From Orobanche coerulescens (lineage: Eukaryota > Streptophyta > Magnoliopsida > Lamiales > Orobanchaceae), in the NCBI GenBank assembly GCA_033398695.1, contig CM065802.1, positions 76,060,096 to 76,124,095 on the forward strand: a stretch of 64,000 bases of DNA, given 5' to 3'. This document shows positions 34,722 to 45,763 of the stretch, one piece after another. Position 1 is the stretch's first letter. Every line of letters begins with the position of its first letter. Made by a program: the position numbers and the translations under genes. The notes under the pieces are model-generated. The model did no database searches, was not told the origin of the DNA, and worked only from the letters and a program-made list of their open reading frames with translations.

Positions 34722-35721
34722 CAGGGCCGGTCCTAGGGTTTCTCATGCCCTGGGCGAAAAGGCCAAAAAACGCTCCTATATTTAAAAACTACAAAACAAA
34801 AAAGCATATTATTTTTAAGGACCAATTTTTGTTACTGTTATTAAATGATAATGTGTTCTTCGTAATACATATCTTATAATTATATAGTATCATAATGTTA
34901 TATCAAGTTAAATGATCTTTAGAGACTTGCATATAATGATAGTTTTGCTCAGACTAAAAGTATACAACTATATCTGATGCTTAAGTCATCTTAAAACATA
35001 GAAAAACTTAATACTATATTTGTATCATATTATTAATAATCTAAACATACTTAAATAGCGAGTGTTATATAGTTTAAACAGTCATATATAGCTTTAGGCA
35101 ACAAACCACACTATGGGTGACAACAAAACTAGATTCACAAGATTCTATATCTAAAAATATATAAAAAAATAATAACCTCCAATAATCACATTTTATGACT
35201 GTGGAAATCACAAAAATTAGTTGAAACTATGTAGTAATTTAAAATTATTTCATACATGACTTGATTTTAGAAAGTATAACAAAAGATATTTGTGGTTTCG
35301 AGTTGAATTAGTTAGTAATCTAAATTGTTTCATGTAGAGTTTAAATATTATCACAAAATTTTTCAAAGCAAAAATATATAAGAAGTATTAATTGTTGAAT
35401 ATGACTAATTTTATTTTATTTCACATAAATAAGTGTTGTCATCAAAACAAGACAAATATTTAAAAAAAATATTATAGAAAAATAAATGAATCGACAATAA
35501 TAGTAATACAATTAAGTAAACAAAATATATCCAAGAGCATCATTAGCCTAGTGGTAAAGAAGTGTTTATCTATCCTAAAGGTCGATGGTTCAAGTCTTGT
35601 TGACAACACTTTAATTCTTTTTTTGCTAGTAATAAAATATCACTAGGCCTTAAATTGATGCCCCTTGGGCTTTGATGCCCTGGGCCGTCGCCCGGCCCGA
35701 CCACCCATAGGACCGGCCCTG
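34722..35721. mobile_element. 1000-bp non-autonomous hAT element, TSD ATAATACA
   Basis: Termini CAGGGCCGGTCCTAGGG and CCCATAGGACCGGCCCTG form a ~17-bp inverted repeat with one or two mismatches. ATAATACA is duplicated exactly at 34714-34721 and 35722-35729. An 8-bp TSD with CAGGG ends is typical of hAT. The other LTR of F has the empty site, so it landed after F inserted. The interior is AT-rich with no transposase; it contains a tRNA-like Pol III unit (35534-35624). Confidence 0.93.
35534..35624 (+). ncRNA. tRNA-like sequence with Pol III boxes inside the hAT
   Basis: A box TAGCCTAGTGG at 35544-35554, B box GGTTCAAGTCT at 35587-35597 (43 bases apart, start to start), and a run of seven T at 35618-35624 that could end Pol III transcription. 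The middle (TCCTAAAGGTCG) loosely resembles tRNA-Arg(CCT), but the T stem and acceptor stem do not pair well, so this is not a functional tRNA. It may be an old tRNA-derived (SINE-like) insertion or part of the hAT family itself. Confidence 0.5.
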
Positions 35722-36342
35722 ATAATACAGACCGTTAAGGTCACTTACACATAAACACACAGACCGATGAGGTCACACAACTCTATCAACAGAACTGACT
35801 AACAACATTACCCACACGGGGGTCGAAACACAATACAGCAGAAGACTGAATCAACTCTAACAATACAACCAAACTCTACCAACTCTCGACTCTTGATTAG
35901 TATCGCAGCTCGTCATCCACTTGTGCCGATCCCGTGACTGCTCCCCCGAACCTGCATGTACCTGGACGCAAAACAGACATCCACCCCCCGATTACTCGGG
36001 GGTTAGTAAAACTCCACTGTTTTACTAGTGCAAGTATAATACGATACGAAATGCAACAAGTAAATAGCAACTACGAATTTAATACGGAAATCAATTATCA
36101 AAATGTTCCCGAGAAGTTTTAGAATTTCGAACTCAAGTAAGAGATATTTGAAAAGGAACACATCATCTCGGGAATTTTAAAGCATAAATTCTTTAGGACC
36201 TCGAGTCCCAATTTACAAAACTTTTCGCAAACATTAGGGCCTTAGCCCGATTCTCGTTTCAAAACACACTAGATAAGATATCATTATGAGTCCGAAACCC
36301 ATATTTAAAATGTTACCCAAACAATCACTGCTACACGATCAT

Positions 36343-36726
36343 TGTTCGTACACATCATGTACTGAACTCCAGAGGCCTCGACGGACCTTACCCGGACCAC
36401 ACATACTGTTCGTACACATCATGTACCGAACTCCGGAGGCCTCGACAAACCTTACCCGGACCACATACACTGTTCGTACACATCATGTACCGAACTCCGG
36501 AGGCCTCGACGGACCCTACCCGGCCACAAACATCGTTCGTACACATCATGTACCGAACTCCAGAGGCCTCATCAGACCCTACCTGGATCACACACCTTTG
36601 TCCGTACACATCATGTACCGAACTCCAGAGGCCTCGTTAGACCCTACCTGGATCACACACCTTGTTCGTACACATCATGTACCGAACTCCAGAGGCCTCG
36701 TCAGACCCTACCTGGAACACGCACAC
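36343..36726. repeat. Six-copy 63-65-bp tandem repeat in LTR F left
   Basis: Units begin TGTTCGTACACATCATGTAC and contain GAACTCC(A/G)GAGGCCTCG; starts at about 36343, 36407, 36471, 36534, 36598 and 36662. The right LTR has the same six-unit array at about 42267-42650. It lies inside the predicted LTR intron. Confidence 0.93.
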
Positions 36727-37648
36727 ACACATCGACACGACACAACTCATAATCATCAAATATCAAGCCATTCCACATTACACCGAAATGTACAATCAAG
36801 TATGTAAACCAAAACAATACAAATATCATGATCATCACAACAACTCAACAATGACCAACCACGCCCGGCACAAACTTAGATGATTTTCACATCCAACACA
36901 ATTCCACGATGTTAACTAAGTGAAGGTATTATCGTTACCATCAATTGTTCGTAATAATCAATTCATACGAAGCATATACACGAAAGTAAACCAATGCATC
37001 ACAACCATAATACGACGTCCCCATTCACAAGACACAACTCGTATAGTAAAATACTTGCCTTAATAACCGCTACCGATTACTCCGAAGAACACGGTTCGAC
37101 CGGGAAGCTCGGACCCCGAAGAAGACAACGAACGGAAGGGTTCCGACTTTAGTTCTTCGCAAGAAACTCGACCCTAACAATATATAATCAATAAATCATC
37201 GATCATACGAGGAAGAATAATCGTAGAACGCCCGAAAACCCCTCTATGACATTTTACCGGACACCTTCAAGCCGTCGATCAAGAACTCGACCAAAACAAC
37301 GAATCGATACGATCCAACCATGGAATAACAAGGGAAATGATATAATACATCTAAATAATCATCAATCCATCACAATCCTAAGCTAAATCGGATTAAACGG
37401 ATGAAAACAACCAAAACACCCAAATTTCCCAAAACTAGATTTCTAGGAAATCTGACCTGATTCGGTAGATCGGAGGATGTTATAGGACGGATGATTGATG
37501 ATATGAACCTCAAAACTTCATGGATTCATTGTATAACAACATGCCTCCATGATTTCCACACCTCCAGCCACAGAAGAGAAGGAAGAGAATGAGAAAATGG
37601 GTGAAAAACACGCTGCCAGGCCTTATATAGCCGGACACTGCCGGACGC

Positions 37649-37778
37649 TTACGTACGTAACCGGCCGGGCCCTTACGTACGTAACCGGCCATGGCCGAAA
37701 TCTCTGCCCAGAAATGCCGGCATCGTTACGTACGTAACCGGACGAGGCTTACGTACGTAACCGTCCTTACGTACGTAA
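37649..37778. repeat. Palindrome cluster, TTACGTACGTAA class, LTR F left
   Basis: Five perfect TTACGTACGTAA copies (37649, then through 37767), each followed by C, separated by CCGGCC-rich spacers. The TATA box lies 17 bases away on the native downstream side. Unlike A, no TTAGCG hybrids. Confidence 0.92.
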
Positions 37779-38352
37779 CTGTCGAGCACTACCGTCCGTA
37801 ACTCGGCCAGTGCCGGCCTGGGCCCAGACTGCCCGACAATGACTCGGTCGGGGCCAACTCCGACGGCCCGAACGACCCCGAAACCCGAACCTGAATACGA
37901 ATCGAAGATATGGTTACGAAGTACTCGCAAAGACGAATTCGAGCACTATGAGAACACACGATTCCGACCACCCGAAGGCTCAAAATTCGACAACGGAAAG
38001 TAATTACCCCAAACTTTGGGAAATTACGAAAATGGCCCAAAACGTCCGAAAATCACGATACGTGATCGAATAGTCAAACCAAAGTTCACAACACGTCTAA
38101 CAAAGTTAAACGGACTTACGGGAAACTCGAAACAGCAGTTTTGAACGAGATTTGCAAGAATCGAACTCAAGTGCGGAAAAGTCGCTAAAAAGCACGGAAC
38201 TCAACAAAACAACACCGAAACGAACTCGGATGACAAAAAGTGCAGAATTAATCATTCTCGGAATGACGAAACGGTCATGAACAAGTCGTCAAAACGGACT
38301 TTTGCCGGAAAAAAAAAAGAAATTACCGGAAATCGAAATTACGGGTATTACA

Positions 38353-41300
38353 TTCTACCCTCCTTAAAAGAATTTTCGTCCCGAAACTTAAAACAAGTAG
38401 GGAGAAGCAATATACACTGTCAGGAAGACTCGACGAGATACACAAAAACCAAAAACTCGCGCCCAACGGCGAAACGCTGCAAGAAACGCAAAGAGACATA
38501 TGGCGTGAAAACACGCTCCACGACGACCAACATAACGCCATCGATAGAGACATAATAAAACCAACAAGTGACAAGCGTCATCAAACAGATAATACAACCA
38601 AGTCGATTATCCGAACAATCACAAAACACAACGAACGAAAATCAATATGATTGACCACCCCAACGGTACATCAATCAAAACGCGAGCCAATCGCTGAACA
38701 ACTACGAAATTCCACCGCCCAAGGGTTGGAAGATCGAAACGAGACTAATTTCCCGAACATAAGGAAATTAGGAAGGAGTCTGAACGCTCAACAATCACGA
38801 AACGGGGTCAACAAAAACCGAACAATCAAATGATCAATCCACAACGATCGAGACAACAAAAATCGAACCATCATGTTCGAATCGCGAAGAACAATAAAAT
38901 TCAAACAACAACTCCAAGGTTCACATATCGACTCGAGACAATATATGATCCAGTGAAGACAACAATATGTGCATTCACATAAGATCCACAGGAAAGGAAA
39001 TAGCAATTGAAAAGTCACAACGTCAAACGAGTTATTCCGAAACAATACCACACTCGTTCGATCAACAAAAGCAAGGGGCAGGACAAGCTCAGAAAATGTC
39101 AACGAACATAAACGAGTCGAAAGAGTCGAAAATACAGAAGTTCAAAATCTGATCCACTATGAATAAAAGCACTAATAGAACCAAAAGATGTTACTTCCGA
39201 ACAAGGTTCACAAGAATCGAATCGGACTCGGAAAAGTCACAACGATAACCAGATCGACCCAAAACAAGATCACAGCTCGTTCGAACGACGAAACCAAAAT
39301 ACAGAACAAGTTCAGAAAGTATCAACGAACACGAGTGAGTCAATAGACCTGAGAAAGAGGAAATGCAGAAGTCCAAAAACAATACGGGTATTACATTCGA
39401 CCTCTTATAAAAGAAATGTCGTCCCCGCAACTCACAACAACGGAAACAAGGTAACAACACAAAAAGCAACCGACAGAAAAATCTCCCATGGGCCTCTCAG
39501 AGCCGATCCTGATATCTGTGCTGAAGTTCGCGCCCCGAAAGACTCGAAACCCAACTTGCAAAACTGGATCCTGTGACGAGAAAGATAATTGGTACGTGCA
39601 TGCCCCCGGCACACCACGGTTGAAACACCTCGGCTCGACATACCGAAAATACTACTGCTAGGTACAATGAAATATAACATCGCAAAACAACAAACCGGAG
39701 ATGCCAACTTGGCATAACATATCAATACATACTAAAATCACAACAACCACGACATTGTTCGACGATTACAACAGCCCGAACGATAGCCAGTACACAATCA
39801 CAAACCTCATGTACAATCACCCATGTGCATAAACGCACAAAAATCCAAGCTTCAACAGCTCGCAAATCACCACGAGGTGACAAATAGTAAATACCAGTTC
39901 ACACCTCTCACAGAGGGCTAGTACAACAAATGCGTGGCAACGCCTCAACGTTCATGCCACCAATTCGATCATACTCGGGAGCAAACAACATAACGACAAC
40001 GCGAACATCATACATACATACCCAGCCCTCAAACGGGAATGGATAGGTTTTAAAAACGAAAACCTCTTTTTGAAAATAATTTAGAAAAACACCGGTTGAT
40101 CTTGAGTATCACCTTTCAAAAAAAAGTACAAATGTGAAACATCGTTATCGAGACTTTGGAGAACCATTTTGCATTTGATAAAAATGAGGACACTTTATCT
40201 TAGTGAAAAACTTTCAGAATAACACAACCACCCTAACATCCCAACGTCAACATAGGATGATAAATAGCAGCACGATAAAATATCAACTCCAAGTCATCAC
40301 ATAAGTGCACGAACTAACACTGTAATTTAAGAACTTCATTTAAAAATAATTCACACAGTCACATCAACAGAGATGTTTGGATTTTACCAAATCAAACACA
40401 GTCAAAACCACACACGTATTGTAGGGATCAAACACTAGCAACAAAAATAAAATATTTCCGGGGTATTATTCAAATGATAAAATTTTAAAATTCTCAAGTT
40501 TGAAAAATTTGGTGAAATAAAATTTTTGAAAACACTTTTAATACCCCGATCGTCCAATCAAAACCATGTATCTCAACATTTAGAAAACACTGAAACATTC
40601 TCCGGCGAGCACAACAACACCACAAACTTATCACAACCACTAGCCCCAACACGTGGGCATATGAAGTTCAAAATTCCGAAAACCAAAAATCATTCTACAA
40701 AATAAAAAATTTCCAAAATCCTTTAGTTCATAACCAAAACGACGGTAATATTTTACAATGTCTGAAGTACTTCAAAACACATTTTTCAAATACCATCTGA
40801 TTGTGTCATTTGAAAATACACGACCCATTTGTCAAAGTTTAACAAATTTTAAAAATCCATATAAACCGTGGTTTGACCGCACCACCAAAATATTTTCCAA
40901 AAATCGATTTTTACAAAAATTCTCAAACTGTAAAGTCCTTCAGAAAACATTCTCAAACTTACCCATAGCGGACAAAAATTACAACATTCCAAAAACAGTC
41001 GAATTTAAAACCACATACTCAAATGGCAACCAGGGTCGCCAATTCAATCAAATGCATCTCGTGGTATCAAGTTTAAACACTCAGCAAAATCATTCATCGG
41101 AGTTTCTCACAAACTCTACCGTAAAACCCATCAAGGTTCACAACTTTCACACCATACCAACCCACATGGTGGTTCAAGTGCCAAACATCAATACCTCCAG
41201 TTCTATACACATACGGCGTATCCAAGTATCGAATACAACTTCATTGCACAACACCGCGTAAATAAAATTATGCACCAAAAATATCACACATAAATGAAAT

Positions 41301-41529
41301 CATGAACACATATATTATGCATAAAAGAGGAGACTTACGTCCACAGGCCGCACGGAGATGACGGTCGCCCACGATACTAATCTCATCCGACAACATATCC
41401 AACGCGTTGTGACTACGCACAACTCAACTTGTCACCTGACGACTCGAACGACAAGACAACACATTACTCGACAAATCACGACTCGACTCGACCGGCTAGG
41501 TTTACGCAACCTAAGCTCGATACCATAAA
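38353..41529. other. Element F internal region, no retroviral genes
   Basis: 3177 bp. I see no gag, protease, RT, RNase H or integrase motif on either strand, and only short accidental frames. 38353-39394 shares its start with E's 56198-56582 (TACCCTCCTTAAAAGAA, then CGTCCCGAAACTTAAAACAAGTAGGGAGAAGCAAT). At about 39380-39430 a second, diverged copy of the LTR edge and polypurine tract occurs (GGGTATTACAT, then CGACCTCTTATAAAAG). 39430-41510 is A-rich unique-looking DNA; a short CACACCTCTCACAGAGGGCTAGTAC element occurs near 39900. Confidence 0.8.
41515..41525 (-). other. Element F primer-binding site
   Basis: Minus strand TGGTATCGAGC, four bases from the LTR end; initiator-Met type with a one-base change relative to G. 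Confidence 0.85.
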
Positions 41530-44273
41530 TGTAACACCCCCAAAACCGTATGGGAATATTACACGCCGTAGACCCTTTCCACAAGGATCTACCAAAGCTA
41601 AACATCCATAAACAACTAAATGCTTGCCCGGCCAGGTCAAACAATATAATAATACAGGCTAAGGTCACTTACACATAAACACACGAGGCCAGTGAGGTCA
41701 CACAACTCTATCAACAGGCCGACTAACAACATTACCCACACGGGGGTCGAAACACAATACAGCAGAAGACTGAATCAACTCTAACAATACAACCAAACTC
41801 TACCAACTCTCGACTCTTGATTAGTATCGCAGCTCGTCATCCACTTGTTCCGATCCCGTGACTGCTCCCCCGAACCTGCATGTACCTGGACGCAAAACAG
41901 ACATCCACCCCCCGATTACTCGGGGGTTAGTAAAACTCCACTGTTTTACTAGTGCAAGTATAATACGATACGAAATGCAACAAGTAAATAGCAACTACGA
42001 ATTTAATACGGAAATCAATTATCAAAATGTTCCCGAGAAGTTTTAGAATTTCGAACTCAAGTAAGAGATATTTGAAAAGGAACACATCATCTCGGGAATT
42101 TTAAAGCATAAATTCTTTAGGACCTCGAGTCCCAATTTACAAAACCTTTTCGCAAACATTAGGGCCTTAGCCCGATTCTCGTTTCAAAACACACTAGATA
42201 AGATATCATTATGAGTCCGAAACCCATATTTAAAATGTTACCCAAACAATCACTGCTACACGATCATTGTTCGTACACATCATGTACTGAACTCCGGAGG
42301 CCTCGACGGACCTTACCCGGACCACATATACTGTTCGTACACATCATGTACCGAACTCCGGAGGCCTCGACAGACCTTACCCAGACCACACACACTGTTC
42401 GTACACATCATGTACCGAACTCCGGAGGCCTCGACGGACCCTACCCGGCCACAAACATCGTTCGTACACATCATGTACCGAACTCCAGAGGCCTCGTCAG
42501 ACCCAACCTGGATCACACACCTTTGTCCGTACACATCATGTACCGAACTCCAGATGCCTCGTCAGACCCTACCTAGATCACACACCTTGTTCGTACACAT
42601 CATGTACCGAACTCCAGAGGCCTCGTCAGACCCTACCTGGAACACGCACACACACATCGACACGACACAACTCATAATCATCAAATATCAAGCCATTCCA
42701 CATTACACCGAAATGTACAATCAAGTATGTAAACCAAAACAATACAAATATCATGATCATCACAACAACTCAACAATGACCAACCACGCCCGGCACAAAC
42801 TTAGATGATTTGCACATCCAACACAATTCCACGATGTTAACTAAGTGAAGGTATTATCGTTACCATCAATTGTTCGTAATAATCAATTCATACGAAGCAT
42901 ATACACGAAAGTAAACCAATGCATCACAACCATAATATGACGTCCCTATTCACAAGACACAACTCGTATAGTAAAATACTTGCCTTAATAACCGCTACCG
43001 ATTACTCCAAACAACACGGTTCGACCGGGAAGCTCGGACCCCGAAGAAGACAACGAACGGAAGGGTTCCGACTTGAGTTCTTCGCAAGAAACTCGACCCT
43101 AACAACATATAATCAATAAATCATCGATCATACGAGGAAGAATAATCGTAGAACGCCCGAAAACCCCTCTATGACATTTTACCGGACACCTTCAAGGCGT
43201 CGATCAAGAACTCGACCAAAACAACGAATCGATACGATCCAACCATGGAATAACAAGGGAAATGATATAATACATCTAAATAATCATCAATCCATCACAA
43301 TCTTAAGCTAAATCGGATTAAACGGATGAAAACAACCAAAACACCCAAATTCCCCAAAACTAGATTTCTAGGAAATCTGACCTGATTCGGTAGATCGGAG
43401 GATGTTATAGGACGGATGATTGATGATATGAACCTCAAAACTTCATGGATTCATTGTATAACAACATGCCTGCATGATTCCCACACCTCTAGCCGCGGAA
43501 GAGAAGGAAGAGAATGAGAAAATGGGTGAAAAACACGCTGCCACGCCTTATATAGCCGGACACTACCGGACGCTTACGTACGTAACCGGCCGGGCCCTTA
43601 CGTACGTAACCGGCCATGGCCGAAATCTCTGCCCAGAAATGCCGGCATCATTACGTACGTAACCGTCCGAGGCTTACGTACGTAACCGGCCTTACGTACG
43701 TAACTGCCGAGCACTACCGGCCGTAACTCGGCCAGTGCCGGCCTAGGCCCAGACTGCCCGGCAATGACTCGGCCGGGGCCAACTCCGATGGCCCGAACGA
43801 CCCGAAACCCGAACCTGAATACGAATCGAAGATATGGTTACGAAGTACTCGCAAAGACGAATTCGAGCACTATGAGAACACATGATTCCGACCACCCGAA
43901 GGCTCAAAATTCGACAACGGAAAGTAATTACCCCAAACTTTGGGAAATTACGAAAATGGCCCAAAACGCCCGAAAATCACGATACGTGATCGAATAGTCA
44001 AACCAAAGTTCACAACACGTCTAACAAAGTTAAACGGACTTACGGGAAACTCGAAACATCAGTTTTGAACGAGATTCGCAAGAATCGAACTCAAGTGCGG
44101 AAAAGTCGCTAAAAAGCACGGAACTCAACAAAACGACACCGAAACGAACTCGGATGACAAAAAGTGCAGAATTAATCATTCTCGGAATGACGAAACGGTC
44201 ATGAGCGAGTCGTCAAAACGGACTTTTGCCGAAAAAAAAGAAATTACGGGAAATCGAAATTATGGGTATTACA
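41530..44273 (-). repeat. Element F 5' LTR (right copy)
   Basis: Uninterrupted 2744-bp copy. Hairpin pair 41907-41951, repeat array 42267-42650, palindromes 43574-43703 (five copies), U5 stem-loop 41568-41592 with the intact GTAGA/TCTAC arms. U3 start (44080-44273) is nearly the same as in D (11540-11713) and E (56010-56197). Confidence 0.93.
43574..43703. repeat. Palindrome cluster, TTACGTACGTAA class, LTR F right
   Basis: Five perfect copies, all preserved identically to the left LTR even though spacer bases differ (for example CCGTCCGAGG against CCGGACGAGG). Confidence 0.92.
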
Positions 44274-44278
44274 CTAGG

Positions 44279-45349
44279 GACTGGAGAAAGAAGATATGTT
44301 AGAAAAAAAAATTACCTGATGAAGACATAATACTCGGATCGGTTGATCGAAGTCCGGCCGCCCAGAGGTTTTCCTCGGTAACCAGAAGATGCGACTTCCT
44401 CTGCTCAGTAGAAAGATCCAAAAGCTGTTCAACTCGGTCGTCGAACTCGGAGGAGGTCTCTTGCGCCGGGATGCGTTCTGCACATGCAATAAATGATGAG
44501 CGTTAGACAAAAAAAAGAACAGGAATACGAAATACGACACTTACTCATTTTGGCAATGAAGTGCTCTGGGACCCGAAGCTCGGCATCGATCACACCAGGC
44601 TCCCACTCATCTACCGAGCTCCTCCAAGGTCCCCCTATATAGAACCACTGCTCCTTCCAGCTATGGATGGTCTCCGGCACATCCACCAATTCTTTATGCA
44701 TGGCATGCCGGGTATCGGGTAAAACCAATGAGCCGGATCTGACCGACCTCCATAGGAAGAGGCTGTTGAACTCCTCAAAAGGCTCGGGCAGTAGGCTTTG
44801 GTTGAAAAGGATGAAAATACCCACCACCCGAGCCCAGGAATTCAGATGAATCTGGGGGACAGGAAGGCCCCACTGCCTTAGCCACCGGGAGAAGGCTAAC
44901 GGGAGTGGAAACCTCAGCCGTGCCAGCAGAGAGCGGTAGTACACCGCCGTGCAACCAACCAGCGGAGTGTGAGGCCTCTCCTTGGGATTCGGAATGAACA
45001 TCTGCACCCTGTCCGGGATCTTAAACCGCAGCCGCCAACCCACTAATTTCTCCTCCGTAACGGTGCTGCGAATCGAGGCCGAGTCCCACTCCGCCTCCAC
45101 GAAAGGTGATGGCCGAGGGCGAGTCCAAGCCACCACCGACTCAACCCTTTCTTCCGCCTGAGTCCCTCCGACCGCCGTTAACGGCGCCGCCACCTCCGCG
45201 TCTCCATAATCCGGCGACCTCGCGACCTCGCCGCCTTCCTCCTCGTTGCTCCAGTCGATGGGAACGTCGTCCATAGACAGATCCGCCACTCCCGTGCGGT
45301 CCGGCGACACGGTCAACTCCGCCGCTGTCTCACCCCTCAGCTCTGACAT
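44279..45349 (-). pseudogene. Element B antisense ORF, exons 1-2 (PF04195-like domain)
   Basis: Exon 1 from ATG at 45349 (MSELRGETAAELTV) to donor ATGA|GTAAGT (exon end 44545). Exon 2 is 44477-44316 (acceptor GTGCAG, donor CATCAG|GTAATT). Exon 3 starts at 44280 after TTTCTCCAG. I followed the phase by hand: all three exons join in one frame of about 700 codons with one internal stop. Exon 1 contains IPNPKERPHTPLVGCTAVYYRSLLARLRFPLP and LNSWARVVGIFILF, resembling the Pfam PF04195 family (putative gypsy-type transposon, antisense ORF of plant gypsy elements). Exon 3 is interrupted by F. Function unknown. Confidence 0.82.
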
Positions 45350-45485
45350 CTTAAATAAAAACCGGGGAAAAAGAGCTTACCGAGAAAGTCTCTATGAAAT
45401 CAGGAAAAAGACACCGGAATTTTTCTCTCTCGTCTCTGCAACAAAACACAAAAATGGCGGAGGGAATAATAAAGAAGGAGACATC

Positions 45486-45498
45486 CTATTTATAAAGG
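45486..45498 (-). promoter_or_regulatory. TATA box for the antisense ORF
   Basis: Minus strand CCTTTATAAATAG about 137 bases upstream of the antisense ATG at 45349. A CT-rich leader follows (minus of about 45420-45360). It suggests the gene has its own promoter next to the 3' LTR. Confidence 0.55.
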
Positions 45499-45763
45499 AA
45501 GAGAGGCATTAAATGCCTAGCGCGTGACGCGACGATTCACACTGAACCGTCGCGAAAATCGAGGGCGCGTGAACGCGTCGACAAATCAGATTCGGCCACG
45601 CGTCTCCCTCATCAAGACTCCTAGAAACCCTAAAACCGAATCGACGCGACTCTCGAAGAGGCGTCCCTTCGAGAGACCTTATCCTCCCACAAGCCGGATC
45701 GGCCTCAGTATGAAACGACTCCAGCCCCGGCCAACTCGGCATGGCCCTGGACTCGGGGGCCCT

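Larger units (their letters stand above)
34595..38352 (-). repeat. Element F 3' LTR (left copy, with hAT insertion)
   Basis: TGTAACACCCCCAAAACC...GGGTATTACA. Contains the hAT at 34722-35721, hairpin pair 35984-36027, acceptor GTCCAG|GTACATG (about 35962), six 63-65-bp repeats 36343-36726, GC donor (plus ACTTGC 37053-37058), TATA box GGCTATATAAGG (plus 37621-37632), palindromes 37649-37778. The U5 stem-loop at 34633-34657 has GTATA instead of GTAGA in one arm. Confidence 0.92.
34595..44273 (-). mobile_element. Element F: non-autonomous Tekay-like LTR element without gag-pol, TSD CTAGG
   Basis: LTRs 34595-38352 (2750 bp without the hAT) and 41530-44273 (2744 bp), TSD CTAGG at 34590-34594 and 44274-44278. 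Minus orientation: primer site TGGTATCGAGC at 41525-41515, polypurine CTTTTAAGGAGGGTAGAA next to 38352. The LTRs are very similar, so insertion is fairly recent. The 3.18-kb internal region holds no recognisable retroviral domain in any frame. It must rely on enzymes of a relative, as in LARD-type elements. It sits in exon 3 of B's antisense gene. Confidence 0.92.

Noticed and set aside
35534..35624. A genuine tRNA gene
   Set aside because: A and B boxes are good, but the T and acceptor stems do not pair, so it cannot fold as a tRNA.
36286..36883. Frames over the six-copy repeat in LTR F (repeated VHIMYRTPEAS)
   Set aside because: A period not disrupted by stops yields repetitive open frames by chance; the same occurs in the right LTR, and the region is inside an LTR.
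38277..39725. Several 60-104-codon frames on both strands in F near the 3' LTR
   Set aside because: Overlapping frames in all directions without recognisable features.
40758..41261. 167-codon plus-strand frame in element F interior
   Set aside because: Composition follows the A-rich DNA, no gag, pol or other motif, and it is antisense to the element. Kept only as part of the non-coding interior.
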